Origin: an uncultured Eubacteriales bacterium
GTDB lineage: Bacteria > Bacillota > Clostridia > Oscillospirales > Acutalibacteraceae
DNA: 64,000 nucleotides
Assembly: GCA_934491515.1 (NCBI GenBank)
Contig: CAKSTF010000001.1
Span: 1-64,000 of the forward strand
Direction of reading: 5' to 3'
In this document: in pieces, positions 24,494 to 32,591 of the stretch
How positions within the stretch are numbered: position 1 is the stretch's first letter
Layout: the number at the start of each line of letters is the position of its first letter
Notes under the pieces: model-generated
What the model was told of the DNA's origin: nothing
Seen by the model: only the letters and a program-made list of their open reading frames with translations
The model's database searches: none
Program-made: the position numbers and the translations under genes

Positions 24494-25174
24494 TCATTTT
24501 TCGCCTATTGCTTCGTCTATAATTTCAAGCGCCGCCTTTTCCTTTAAAAAAAGCGGTCTTTTCTCTTCTATATTTTTGATGCTTTCGCACAGTTCGCGGC
24601 AAAGTCGTTGCTGCCGCTTTATGTAAACCGTGTTGTCGCCGCCGTCGGGGACAAGTTTTCCTATTCTGTATTCCGCAGGAGAAAGCGCGCGGCGCTTGCC
24701 GTCATAAAACACCGACATCACGCTGTAAACCTTGCCGTTTTCGCACACGGCGGTTTCCTGCTTTACAAAAAAGCCGTTTTCCGCAAGATATTCACGCAGT
24801 CTGCCTGCGGCGGTCATCGGCTGCAGTATCAGATGAACGCCCTGCCGTTTAAGAAACGGCGCGTTTTCTATTATGCCCGCAATAACATCGCCGCCCATAC
24901 CGAGCACGGTAACGGTATCCACCGCCGCGGCGTTTTCAAAGAAAAGACCGTCGCAAAGATAAAGCGGTATATCGGTTATTCCGAAATTGCGGAAAGTTTC
25001 CCTTGCATTTTCAAGCGGTTTCTCGTTTATATCGGTGGCGCAGATACTTCTGCATACGCCCTTCTCGCGGAGATAAACGGGTAAAAAACCGTGGTCCGTC
25101 CCGACATCGCAAAGGCGGCTGCCGGGGCGGACAAAAGATGCTGCAAGAATTATTCTTTTACCGGGGGACGTCAT
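24494..25174 (-). CDS. trmK: tRNA (adenine(22)-N1)-methyltransferase
   Basis: This 226-residue class I SAM-dependent methyltransferase has motif I CDVGTDHGFLPVYL (about 22-35), the acidic loop TDINEKPLENAR and the TrmK-specific GMGGDVIAGII (about 92-102). It methylates N1 of A22 in tRNA. A C-terminal coiled coil (about 175-220) is typical. The start codon overlaps the upstream stop as TAATG, so it is coupled to the DUF1858 gene. Confidence 0.92.
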   Translation of the reverse strand: MTSPGKRIILAASFVRPGSRLCDVGTDHGFLPVYLREKGVCRSICATDINEKPLENARETFRNFGITDIPLYLCDGLFFENAAAVDTVTVLGMGGDVIAGIIENAPFLKRQGVHLILQPMTAAGRLREYLAENGFFVKQETAVCENGKVYSVMSVFYDGKRRALSPAEYRIGKLVPDGGDNTVYIKRQQRLCRELCESIKNIEEKRPLFLKEKAALEIIDEAIGEK

Positions 25175-25368
25175 TACTTTACGGCTTCGTTAAGTTTTTT
25201 AACAAGCGCGGCGCAGTCCGCACCGTGCACGCCGCATGCCTGCTCTATGGTTTCCCCTCTTGAAGCGGGGCAGCCGAGGCAGTGCATACCTATCGCGAAA
25301 AAGTGTTCCGCAAGGTTCGGGTGTTTATCAAGAACATCACCTATTATCATATCTTTTGTAATTTCCAT
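25174..25368 (-). CDS. DUF1858 domain protein
   Basis: This 64-residue protein begins MEITKDMIIGDVLDKHP and has the family's conserved MHCLGCPAS motif (two Cys) and a later Cys. The start at 25368 is chosen because AAAGGAAG lies about 10 bases upstream; the frame remains open further but without such a site. DUF1858 proteins often occur alone or joined to hybrid-cluster or redox domains. The function is unknown; a thiol or Fe-S link is possible. Confidence 0.8.
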   Translation of the reverse strand: MEITKDMIIGDVLDKHPNLAEHFFAIGMHCLGCPASRGETIEQACGVHGADCAALVKKLNEAVK

Positions 25369-25453
25369 TTTTAAAACTTCCTTTCGTTTGTTTATATATT
25401 TTATATGCAAGCGACGTTTTGCCGCTTGTATTCCGTAATATTATTACCCGAAA

Positions 25454-26431
25454 TCAGGGCTTGATAAGTTCGGGATCGCGGTTAAGTTCCGTTCTTCCGT
25501 GATTATAAAGTTTCACGTTGTCAAGTGCCCATATCCTGCCGCTGAAACTGCCGCCCTCAACAGAAAGAACCGCTTCTTTCATCTCGTAAAGTCTTGCGTC
25601 CATAAGGTCAAGTTCGGCAAGTATTTCCGCTTCTATAAACATCGGTTTTACGGCGGCGCCGTATTCGGGCAGACCGTGGTGCGACAGCACCATATGTTTT
25701 AAAAGTATCGGCGTTTCGCCCTCTATACCGAGTTTTTCTGCATACCGGCTTATTATTTCAGAGCCCATGGTAAGGTGTCCTAAAAGATTGCCCTCAAGCG
25801 AATATCCTTCCGCGGTACCCGCTTCGTTTACTTCAAACTCTTCTATTTTTGCTATATCGTGAAGCATTGCGCCGGCTTTAAGCAGATCGCCGTCAACAAA
25901 CGGGTATATCTTTTCAACCGCTTCGCACATACGTACTATTGAAAGTATGTGCATCAAAAGCCCGCCCCTTATGGCATGGTGAAGTTTAAATGCCGCCGGC
26001 CAGTAAAGCAGCGCCTCGCGGCGGTCGGTGTAAATAGCGGTAACTATTTTTCTTAAATTTTCATCTTTAAAGCCGTTTGCCATATCGTAAAGGGCGTTAT
26101 ACATATCCTTGCTGTCTATTGAAGAGGAACGCACAAGGTCTTCTTTCTTCACATTGTCCGATTCAATAATGTGACGTATGCGCTCTATCCTTAACTGCTC
26201 CGTTTCCTTATAAACAGATATGGTGCCCCTTACCTTTACTATATCGCCCGAAGAATATTCACCGTGTTCCGCAGGACTATAAGACCACAGTTTTGCGTTA
26301 ATCTCCCCCGTGGCATCGCCCAATGTAAGATCGAGATAAGCGTCGCCCTTTGAAGAGGTTTTTTTCTCTGCGCTTTTTACAAGGCAAAAGCCGTCCACTC
26401 TGCCGGTTGCGTCCACTGCATTAAAATTCAT
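25454..26431 (-). CDS. yhaM: 3'-5' exoribonuclease YhaM family (OB-fold plus HD domain)
   Basis: This 325-residue protein has an N-terminal OB-fold (about 10-90, nucleic acid binding) and a metal-dependent HD domain with the ligands in LLMHILSI, AMLHDIAKI and LSHHG. YhaM-type enzymes trim RNA, and sometimes ssDNA, from the 3' end and help mRNA turnover in Firmicutes. Length matches the family. It lies in a housekeeping run between queT and the DUF1858 gene. Confidence 0.9.
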   Translation of the reverse strand: MNFNAVDATGRVDGFCLVKSAEKKTSSKGDAYLDLTLGDATGEINAKLWSYSPAEHGEYSSGDIVKVRGTISVYKETEQLRIERIRHIIESDNVKKEDLVRSSSIDSKDMYNALYDMANGFKDENLRKIVTAIYTDRREALLYWPAAFKLHHAIRGGLLMHILSIVRMCEAVEKIYPFVDGDLLKAGAMLHDIAKIEEFEVNEAGTAEGYSLEGNLLGHLTMGSEIISRYAEKLGIEGETPILLKHMVLSHHGLPEYGAAVKPMFIEAEILAELDLMDARLYEMKEAVLSVEGGSFSGRIWALDNVKLYNHGRTELNRDPELIKP

Positions 26432-26454
26432 ATATGTATTTCCTTTCAGACCCG

Positions 26455-26967
26455 TTATTCGAAAAAGTTTTTAAGTCCCGTGTTTTTTGATACAGCCGTA
26501 TAAAGCAATCCTCCCAGTCCCACACAGGTAACAACCTCACCGAGAGCGACCCAGAGCGCCGCAATCGCAAACCCCGAAAAGGACGCCTGCGACGGATATA
26601 AAAACACGGATATTTCGGCGCCTACCATAACCGCGTTTACAATTACCGGCGCTATCATTGATAAAAGCGGCAGTTTAAAAATGCGCACATTCTTAAAAAG
26701 ATAACTTAAAAGCGCCGCGCACAGCGTGGCTGCCGTACCGAAAACCATATCTATCGCGTTAAAAGAAGCAATGTTTGAAATAAAGCACCCAAGAGTCAGT
26801 CCCCAGATTGCCGAAGGACCGAACACAGGCAGCACCGTAAGCGCCTCCGATATACGAAACTGCACCGGACCGTAAGCAATGCCGAACGCCGCGCTTATAA
26901 AAGTAAGCGCCGCATATACCGCCGCCGTAACGGCACCCGAAACAAGATTTTTAGTTGTCCTTCTCAT
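26455..26967 (-). CDS. queT: QueT-type queuosine precursor transporter (ECF S component)
   Basis: This 170-residue membrane protein has about five or six hydrophobic helices and the QueT pattern (YGPVQFRISEALTVLP in its first third). It is predicted to be the substrate-binding S component that takes up a queuosine precursor with an ECF energising module encoded elsewhere. The start at 26967 overlaps the rnhA stop as ATGA and has a GGGAGG site; the longer frame upstream is just rnhA overlap. No preQ1 riboswitch is visible, which is expected for a gene inside an operon. Confidence 0.85.
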   Translation of the reverse strand: MRRTTKNLVSGAVTAAVYAALTFISAAFGIAYGPVQFRISEALTVLPVFGPSAIWGLTLGCFISNIASFNAIDMVFGTAATLCAALLSYLFKNVRIFKLPLLSMIAPVIVNAVMVGAEISVFLYPSQASFSGFAIAALWVALGEVVTCVGLGGLLYTAVSKNTGLKNFFE

Positions 26968-27416
26968 TTTTTGAACCTCCCGTATGCGGCAACCGCAAGG
27001 CTGTCGCACCGTTCGTTTTCGGGATGCCCCGCGTGACCTTTTATCCACTCTACGGTTACTTCGTGTATATCGGTAAGGGAAAGCAGTTTTTCCCACAGTT
27101 CCGTGTTCTGCGCAGATTTTTTATCCGCCTTGCGCCAACCGTTTTTCTGCCACGACCGCGCCCATCCTTTATTTATTCCGTCGGCAACATACTTTGAATC
27201 GGTAACAACGCGCACGCGGCATGGTTCTTTAAGCGCTTCAAGTCCCTTTATAACGGCCGTAAGTTCCATACGGTTGTTGGTTGTGCTTTCCTCGCCGCCC
27301 GAAAGTTCCTTTTCGTGAGTGCCGTATCTAAGCAGCGTCCCCCAGCCGCCCGGTCCCGGATTGCCGGAGCACGCGCCGTCGGTAAACACTTCTACGTATC
27401 TTTGTATTTTTTCCAT
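26964..27416 (-). CDS. rnhA: ribonuclease HI
   Basis: This 150-residue enzyme has the RNase HI catalytic acidic residues: Asp in FTDGACSGNPGPGGW, Glu in NNRMELTAV, Asp in TDSKYV and a final Asp in NERCDSLA with the nearby His in KGHAGHP. It cuts RNA in RNA-DNA hybrids using Mg2+. The basic protrusion segment W-x-K-N-G-W-R is present. It follows lexA immediately (1 base gap). Confidence 0.95.
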   Translation of the reverse strand: MEKIQRYVEVFTDGACSGNPGPGGWGTLLRYGTHEKELSGGEESTTNNRMELTAVIKGLEALKEPCRVRVVTDSKYVADGINKGWARSWQKNGWRKADKKSAQNTELWEKLLSLTDIHEVTVEWIKGHAGHPENERCDSLAVAAYGRFKK

Positions 27417-27417
27417 A

Positions 27418-28005
27418 TCAATACTTCCTGAAACTGCCGATAACCTTGCCTAAAACCGCGGGATTTTCGGGGTAAATGGGTGAAAAATCGGGATTTTCGG
27501 GCATAAAGATTACCTTTTTATCCTCTATCAGCAGGCGCTTTACGGTTGCCTCGTCCCCGTCCATACCTATAACTATATCGCCGCTTTTGCAGGGGGCGTT
27601 TTTATCCGCTATTACAAGATCGCCGTCAAGAATACCGGCGTTTTTCATACTGAGTCCCTTTACTTTAAGCGCAAAAAGACCGTCCGCGCTCTTGGTGGGG
27701 TATGGTATATAATCTTCTATCTGCTCCACCGCAAGTATAGGCTGACCGGCAGTAACCCTGCCCACAAGCGGAACCATCGCCGCATCGTGTTCGCCTGCCA
27801 CCGCTATTGCGCGGGAATAGCGTGCGTCGCGTTTTATGTAACCCTTTTCTTCAAGCGCACCCAGCACCGCATGCACGGTGGAAGTTGATTTTATTCCGGT
27901 TTCGCTGCATATTTCACGCACCGTGGGAGGAAGCCCCTCGGACATTCTTTTAACCAAAAATTTATAAACGCTTTGCTGTTTTTCGTTAAGCGGCGCACCT
28001 GACAT
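27418..28005 (-). CDS. lexA: LexA repressor
   Basis: This protein of about 195 residues has an N-terminal winged helix (PTVREICSETGIKSTSTVHA in full) and a C-terminal S24 self-cleavage domain. The Ala-Gly cut site is in RVTAGQP, the catalytic Ser in VKGLSMKNAG and the Lys in EATVKRL. It represses SOS genes until RecA-ssDNA triggers self-cleavage. The start at 28005 is chosen because GGGAGG lies 9 bases before it; the ATG at 28026 overlaps the upstream gene's stop. A LexA-like box lies at 28020-28033. Confidence 0.94.
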   Translation of the reverse strand: MSGAPLNEKQQSVYKFLVKRMSEGLPPTVREICSETGIKSTSTVHAVLGALEEKGYIKRDARYSRAIAVAGEHDAAMVPLVGRVTAGQPILAVEQIEDYIPYPTKSADGLFALKVKGLSMKNAGILDGDLVIADKNAPCKSGDIVIGMDGDEATVKRLLIEDKKVIFMPENPDFSPIYPENPAVLGKVIGSFRKY

Positions 28006-28019
28006 AGGCACATACCTCC

Positions 28020-28033
28020 CGAACATTTATTCG
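28020..28033. promoter_or_regulatory. candidate LexA box
   Basis: CGAACATTTATTCG matches the Gram-positive LexA operator CGAACATATGTTCG at 12 of 14 positions. It overlaps the end of the upstream exporter gene and lies just before the lexA ribosome binding site, where autorepression would be expected. The right half-site is imperfect. Confidence 0.4.
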
Positions 28034-28431
28034 CCCTTATTATAGCACCCTTTTCTCTTTCTTGCAAGCAGAGATTTAACGCCTTTTACAACTTCAAGTA
28101 TACCGAGAAGCAGTATTGCCGCGCCGAACGCCTTTTTTATGATATCCGCGCCTATCATATCCGCCGCAAAAACGCCGGCGAGCGCACCCATAAGTCCGCC
28201 TGCCGAAAGCGGCAGAACGGTTTTCCACCTTATATAACCTTTTTTGGCGTAAACTATTACCGAAAACAGGGCTATCGGCACAAAAAAGAACAGATTTATA
28301 CCCTGCGCCTTGAACTGCTCGGTATTTTTAAAAACCGTAAGATAAATAATAAGAACGGCGCCGCCGCCCATTCCCATAGCGCCTATCATTCCCGAAAGCA
28401 GCGCCGCCGCAAGACTTATAACAATATTCAA
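28027..28431 (-). CDS. half-size TauE/SafE-family exporter subunit B
   Basis: This 134-residue membrane protein has four hydrophobic segments and the TauE/SafE Gly-rich motif GAMGMGGGAVLI (about 17-28). Full-length TauE/SafE transporters have two such halves; here each half is a separate gene, overlapping by 4 bases. The pair should form a heteromeric exporter of a small anion, such as sulfite or an organosulfonate. The substrate cannot be told. Confidence 0.82.
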   Translation of the reverse strand: MNIVISLAAALLSGMIGAMGMGGGAVLIIYLTVFKNTEQFKAQGINLFFFVPIALFSVIVYAKKGYIRWKTVLPLSAGGLMGALAGVFAADMIGADIIKKAFGAAILLLGILEVVKGVKSLLARKRKGCYNKGE

Positions 28432-28793
28432 AACATCACCGTCCTTATTCCGGCATAAATCATAAACGCGCCGAAAACTATTCTAAGCACCGTGGGAGAT
28501 ATGCGCCTTATGATAACGGTTCCCAAAAACGCGCCCAAAAGCCCCGTGGGGATAAAGATAAGGCAGTCGCAAAATTTTGCGTATCCTTTAAAAGCGTAAA
28601 CCGCGGCAGAGAAAACCGTTATAGGTAAAATCACCGCCACCGCGTTACTTTGCGCCGCTTTTTGCGAAAGGCCCTGTTTTTTAAGATAAGGTACCGCAAG
28701 CATTCCTCCGCCGGCGCCGAAAGCACCGTTTACAACGCCGATAAAAATCCCTGCTGCGGCATTTTTTAAAGCATTTTTTAAAGATCTTTTCAT
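28428..28793 (-). CDS. half-size TauE/SafE-family exporter subunit A
   Basis: This protein of about 121 residues is the first half of the split exporter, with the matching motif GAFGAGGGMLAVPYL and about four membrane segments. The start at 28793 is preferred because GGTGA lies 5 bases upstream and the extra N-terminal stretch of the longer frame is not family-like. It is divergent from the alpha/beta hydrolase gene. Confidence 0.8.
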   Translation of the reverse strand: MKRSLKNALKNAAAGIFIGVVNGAFGAGGGMLAVPYLKKQGLSQKAAQSNAVAVILPITVFSAAVYAFKGYAKFCDCLIFIPTGLLGAFLGTVIIRRISPTVLRIVFGAFMIYAGIRTVMF

Positions 28794-28873
28794 AACATTC
28801 ACCATCCCTATTTTGTCCGTGCGGCGGCGTAATATAAATAATATAAAAAAGACTTCTATTTTTCGGCCGTATC

Positions 28874-28882
28874 TGCTATAAT
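28874..28882 (+). promoter_or_regulatory. extended -10 promoter of the hydrolase/MurF operon
   Basis: TGCTATAAT (28874-28882) is a perfect extended -10 element. The -35 region (TTCTAT at 28854-28859, 17 bases away) is weak, as allowed for extended -10 promoters. Confidence 0.6.
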
Positions 28883-28924
28883 AAATTAAATATTCTCTGA
28901 TTTTCACTATCGGGCGGTGTTGTT

Positions 28925-29680
28925 GTGTTTACCACTGTAAACGGACTGAAAATTGAATACAACGTATGGGGAGAAGGCAATATTCCGGTGTTGCTGCTCC
29001 ACGGGTGGGGCTCCTCGTTCGATGTTTACCGCGGTATTGCCGCCGCGCTTTCGGACCGCTGCACCCTTTACGCCTTTAACTTTCCGGGCTGCGGCAACAG
29101 CGAAACGATGGAAAAACCGTGGACGCTTGACGATTACTGCGACCTTACGGTAAACTTTGCAAAGCAGTTAGGCATTGAAAACCCCGTGATGATTGGCCAT
29201 TCGCACGGCGGACGGGTCACCCTTAAAATCGCGGCGCAGAAACTTATTAAAACGCCTAAAATAGTGCTGCTTGACGCTGCGGGTATAGTACCCGAAAAGA
29301 CCTTTAAACAAAAAGCACGGGCAAAAAGTTTCAAGGCTGTAAAGGCGGTTCTTAAACCGCTTGGCAAATTCGGAGAGCCGCTTCTTGACCGCGCACGCAA
29401 AAAATACGGTTCGGCGGACTATCTTGCCGCGCCTCCGGTGCTGCGGCAGACCCTTGTATCGCTTGTAAATACCGACCTTCGCGATATTCTGCCCGATATC
29501 GACTGCCCCGCGCTTCTTATATGGGGCGAAAACGACACCGCAACGCCGCTTTACACGGCGCAGCTTATGGAAAAACTGATTCCCGACGCAGGCCTTTGCG
29601 TGATAAAGGGCACGGGTCACTTCAGTTTTTGCGAAAAGCCGTTTGAAGCGCAGGCGATACTGCGAAGTTTTATAAAATAA
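28925..29680 (+). CDS. alpha/beta hydrolase
   Basis: This 251-residue protein has the alpha/beta hydrolase fold: oxyanion segment LLHGWGSS (about 24-31), nucleophile elbow GHSHGG (about 91-96), the acid in GENDTATP and the catalytic His in GTGHFSF. It should be a cytoplasmic esterase or C-C hydrolase-type enzyme. The GTG start at 28925 follows a GGCGGTG site. It is the first gene before MurF-like and D-Ala-D-Ala ligase genes, and similar hydrolases are often found there; the substrate is unknown. Confidence 0.85.
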   Translation: MFTTVNGLKIEYNVWGEGNIPVLLLHGWGSSFDVYRGIAAALSDRCTLYAFNFPGCGNSETMEKPWTLDDYCDLTVNFAKQLGIENPVMIGHSHGGRVTLKIAAQKLIKTPKIVLLDAAGIVPEKTFKQKARAKSFKAVKAVLKPLGKFGEPLLDRARKKYGSADYLAAPPVLRQTLVSLVNTDLRDILPDIDCPALLIWGENDTATPLYTAQLMEKLIPDAGLCVIKGTGHFSFCEKPFEAQAILRSFIK

Positions 29681-29717
29681 ACGTAAAATAATGCTGCGCA
29701 AAGCGGAAAAGTTTTAT

Positions 29718-29774
29718 ATGCATAACAAACGCCGTCCGCTTGGCAAACGCAGCAAGACGGGACTGATATTTTGA
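29718..29774 (+). CDS. possible 18-residue basic leader peptide before the MurF-like gene
   Basis: An ATG at 29718 opens an 18-codon frame, MHNKRRPLGKRSKTGLIF, whose TGA overlaps the TTG start of the next gene. The peptide is strongly basic. The ribosome binding site (GCGGAAAAG) is weak. It could be a coupling leader for the MurF-like gene or chance. Confidence 0.2.
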   Translation: MHNKRRPLGKRSKTGLIF

Positions 29775-31342
29775 CTATTTCTTTAATATCCGCGCTTATT
29801 CTGGCGGTATCCGCCGTATTTTCGCTGTACAGGCAGTTTCAGATGCTTCAGCAAAACTCCTATTGCCCCTCGCGTTATTTCAGGTGGATAAAAGGGTCGT
29901 ATTCCGGAACGCTGCTTTTAACTGCGGCGGTATTTTGTGCGGAAACGGTGCTTTATTCCTTCGATTTTTACATTACGCAGCTTATCCTTTCATCGCTTTT
30001 GCTTATTTTAAGGGCGATCCGCGCGATAAAGGCACATAAATCCTCGATAAAACCACTTAAATTCACAAAGCGCGTTATCCGGCTTTACATAGGCGCGGCA
30101 ATACCGCTTATATTCCTTTCTGTCTCGGCTGCGGCAGCGCGGCCGTCGCTTTTCGGCGAGATGTGCTTATGTACGGAACTTATGCTTTCCTGCCTTACGC
30201 CGGTGTTATGCCTTGCGGCATGGTGCCTTACGTTTCCTGCAGAAAAACTGTTCGGTCTTTACTACAAAACGGACGCGCGCAAAATTCTTAAAAGCAACAA
30301 ACAACTTACCGTTGTAGGCGTTACTGGCAGTTACGGAAAAACCACCGTAAAATTTATATTAAACCGCATTTTAAGCGAAAAGTACAACGTGCTGTGCACG
30401 CCGCAAAGTTATAACACACCGCTTGGCATAATACGCACCGTGCGCGAAAAAATGCGTCCGCAAACGCAGATATTTATTTGTGAAATGGGCGCAAAAAACA
30501 AGGGCGACATAAAAGAAATATGCAATATCGTGAATCCGAAATACGGTATAATAACCTCTGTAGGAAAACAACACCTTGAAACTTTCAAGACCGAGGACAA
30601 CGTTTTTAAAACCAAGTTTGAACTTTGCGACGCGGTAGAGAAAAACGGCGGCGTTTGCCTTGCCTTTGCGGACAGCGACGGCATTAAGGCGCGCGTCACG
30701 CAAAAACCTTACGCAACACTTTTCGGCGCAAACACTGATTACTTTGTAAGCGACGTTAAAACAGGACCTTCGGGCAGTTCCTTTAGGCTGCATTTAAACG
30801 GCGAAACGGTTGCTGTCAAAACAAAACTTTTAGGTGCGCACAGCATTGCCGATATTTTGGCTGCCGCCGCCATGGCGCATATTCTGGGCGTTTCGGGCGA
30901 CGATATCAAAGCGGCTGTCGCTTCCCTTGTCCCGACAGAACACCGCCTGCAATTAAAGCCTTTTGTAAACGGTGCTTTGCTTATAGATGACGCGTACAAT
31001 TCAAATCCGGAAGGCTGTCTTGAGGCGGCGCGCGTTCTCGGCAGTTTTGAGGGTATGCGCAAAACGGTAATTACACCGGGACTTATAGAACTGGGCGAGC
31101 GCGAATATGAATGTAATTACAACTTAGGTCTTGCCTGCGCGGAACACGCCGATAAAATAATACTTGTCGGCAAAAACCGTTCAAAGCCGCTGTACGAGGC
31201 GGTTACTTCGACCGATTTTGACAAACAGAATCTTTACGTTGCGGAAAGTTTTAAAGCGGCGCTTGAAATTTTTTCGGGTTATGCCGAAAAGGGAGACGTT
31301 TTACTTATAGAAAACGACCTGCCCGACAATTACCTTAACTGA
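29771..31342 (+). CDS. murF: MurF-like Mur ligase with N-terminal membrane helices
   Basis: This 523-residue protein has about four hydrophobic segments in the first 155 residues, followed by a Mur ligase. The ATP loop is GVTGSYGKTTVK (about 184-195), then EMGAKNKGDI, the central-domain motif LGAHSIADI and the C-terminal DDAYNSNPEG typical of MurF. MurF joins D-Ala-D-Ala to the UDP-MurNAc-tripeptide; a D-Ala-D-Ala ligase gene follows, which supports that. A membrane-anchored form is unusual compared with soluble MurF. The start is a TTG with a weak ribosome binding site. Confidence 0.85.
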   Translation: MTISLISALILAVSAVFSLYRQFQMLQQNSYCPSRYFRWIKGSYSGTLLLTAAVFCAETVLYSFDFYITQLILSSLLLILRAIRAIKAHKSSIKPLKFTKRVIRLYIGAAIPLIFLSVSAAAARPSLFGEMCLCTELMLSCLTPVLCLAAWCLTFPAEKLFGLYYKTDARKILKSNKQLTVVGVTGSYGKTTVKFILNRILSEKYNVLCTPQSYNTPLGIIRTVREKMRPQTQIFICEMGAKNKGDIKEICNIVNPKYGIITSVGKQHLETFKTEDNVFKTKFELCDAVEKNGGVCLAFADSDGIKARVTQKPYATLFGANTDYFVSDVKTGPSGSSFRLHLNGETVAVKTKLLGAHSIADILAAAAMAHILGVSGDDIKAAVASLVPTEHRLQLKPFVNGALLIDDAYNSNPEGCLEAARVLGSFEGMRKTVITPGLIELGEREYECNYNLGLACAEHADKIILVGKNRSKPLYEAVTSTDFDKQNLYVAESFKAALEIFSGYAEKGDVLLIENDLPDNYLN

Positions 31343-31390
31343 TAACAAAATCCATTATTTTTACTGTGCTTTAAGAGGTGCTTGCAGTTT

Positions 31391-32590
31391 ATGAAAACAA
31401 ATGTAGCAGTATTTTTCGGTTGCCGTTCGGTAGAACATGAAGTATCAATAATATCGGCCGTTCAGGCAATGCGCGCCGTCAACCGCGAAAAGTATGACGT
31501 GACCCCGGTTTATGTAACAAAGGACGGCTCTATGTACACGGGCGACGCACTTTTTGAAATTGAAAATTTCCGTGACATTCCCGCACTTTTAAAACAAACG
31601 CATCCCGTAACCTTCATACGCGAAAACGGCCGCGCGGTTATGCGTTTTCTTGATAACCGTACATTCAAAAAGAATCCCGACCGCGAAATAGACGTTTGTT
31701 TCCCCGTGGTGCACGGCACCAACTGCGAGGACGGCACAATGGCGGGCCTTTTTGAATTTTTGGGAGTCCCCTACGTCGGGTGCGACATAATTTCCGCGGC
31801 GGTAGGCATGGATAAGAAGGTTTTTAAAGACGTACTTAAAGCGCACGGTCTGCCCGTGCTTGACTGCGTTTGCTTCACATCGCGCGAATACCGTCTTGAA
31901 AAAGAAACGGTCTTTGAAAAAATTAAAACAGAGATAGGTTTTCCGCTTATAATAAAGCCGGTAAACCTCGGCTCCAGCGTGGGTATTTCAAAGGTGGAAA
32001 CAGAAAGCGAACTTGAAGAAGCCGCCGACCTTGCCGTTTCTTTCTCCGATACCGTGCTTGCCGAAAAGGCGGTAAGCAATTTAAGGGAAATAAACTGCTC
32101 GGTTTTGGGCGACCGTGACGAATGTTCCGCTTCCGTTTGCGAAGAACCGTTTATGACCGATAGAATACTTTCCTATGCCGACAAATACGAAGGCGGAAAA
32201 GGCGGTAAACAGGACGGCCCTTCAAAGGGTATGGCTTCTTTGGGCAGAAAGATTCCTGCCGACATAACAAAGAAGAAGGCAGTGGAAATTGCCGACCTTT
32301 CCTGCAGAATCTTCAAAGCGATAGGCGCATCGGGCGTTGTAAGAATAGATTATTTAATGGACGGCAAAACGGGCGATGTATACGCGAACGAGATAAACAC
32401 CATCCCCGGTTCGCTTGCGTTTTACCTGTGGGAAGCCACGGGACTTAAATATTCCGATATGATAGACCATCTTATAGAACTTGCATTTAAAAGAGAAAGA
32501 AAGCGCGAAAACCTTACCTATACGATAGATACGAATATCCTTTCGGGCGTTTCTTTCGGTTCTAAGGGCGCAAAAGGCGGAAAATTCTGA
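31391..32590 (+). CDS. ddl: D-alanine--D-alanine ligase family protein
   Basis: This 399-residue ATP-grasp enzyme has the Ddl motifs HGTNCEDGTMAG (about 105-116), IIKPVNLGSSVGISK (ATP lid) and the metal-binding NEINTIPGS near the C-terminus. It joins two D-Ala, or D-Ala with another D-residue, for peptidoglycan. The ATG at 31391 is chosen over a TTG at 31382, which is too close to the AGAGGTG site. The C-terminal 40 residues exceed the usual Ddl length, and the omega-loop region reads KYEGGKGG rather than the common KY. The second substrate is therefore not certain. Confidence 0.88.
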   Translation: MKTNVAVFFGCRSVEHEVSIISAVQAMRAVNREKYDVTPVYVTKDGSMYTGDALFEIENFRDIPALLKQTHPVTFIRENGRAVMRFLDNRTFKKNPDREIDVCFPVVHGTNCEDGTMAGLFEFLGVPYVGCDIISAAVGMDKKVFKDVLKAHGLPVLDCVCFTSREYRLEKETVFEKIKTEIGFPLIIKPVNLGSSVGISKVETESELEEAADLAVSFSDTVLAEKAVSNLREINCSVLGDRDECSASVCEEPFMTDRILSYADKYEGGKGGKQDGPSKGMASLGRKIPADITKKKAVEIADLSCRIFKAIGASGVVRIDYLMDGKTGDVYANEINTIPGSLAFYLWEATGLKYSDMIDHLIELAFKRERKRENLTYTIDTNILSGVSFGSKGAKGGKF

Positions 32591-32591
32591 T

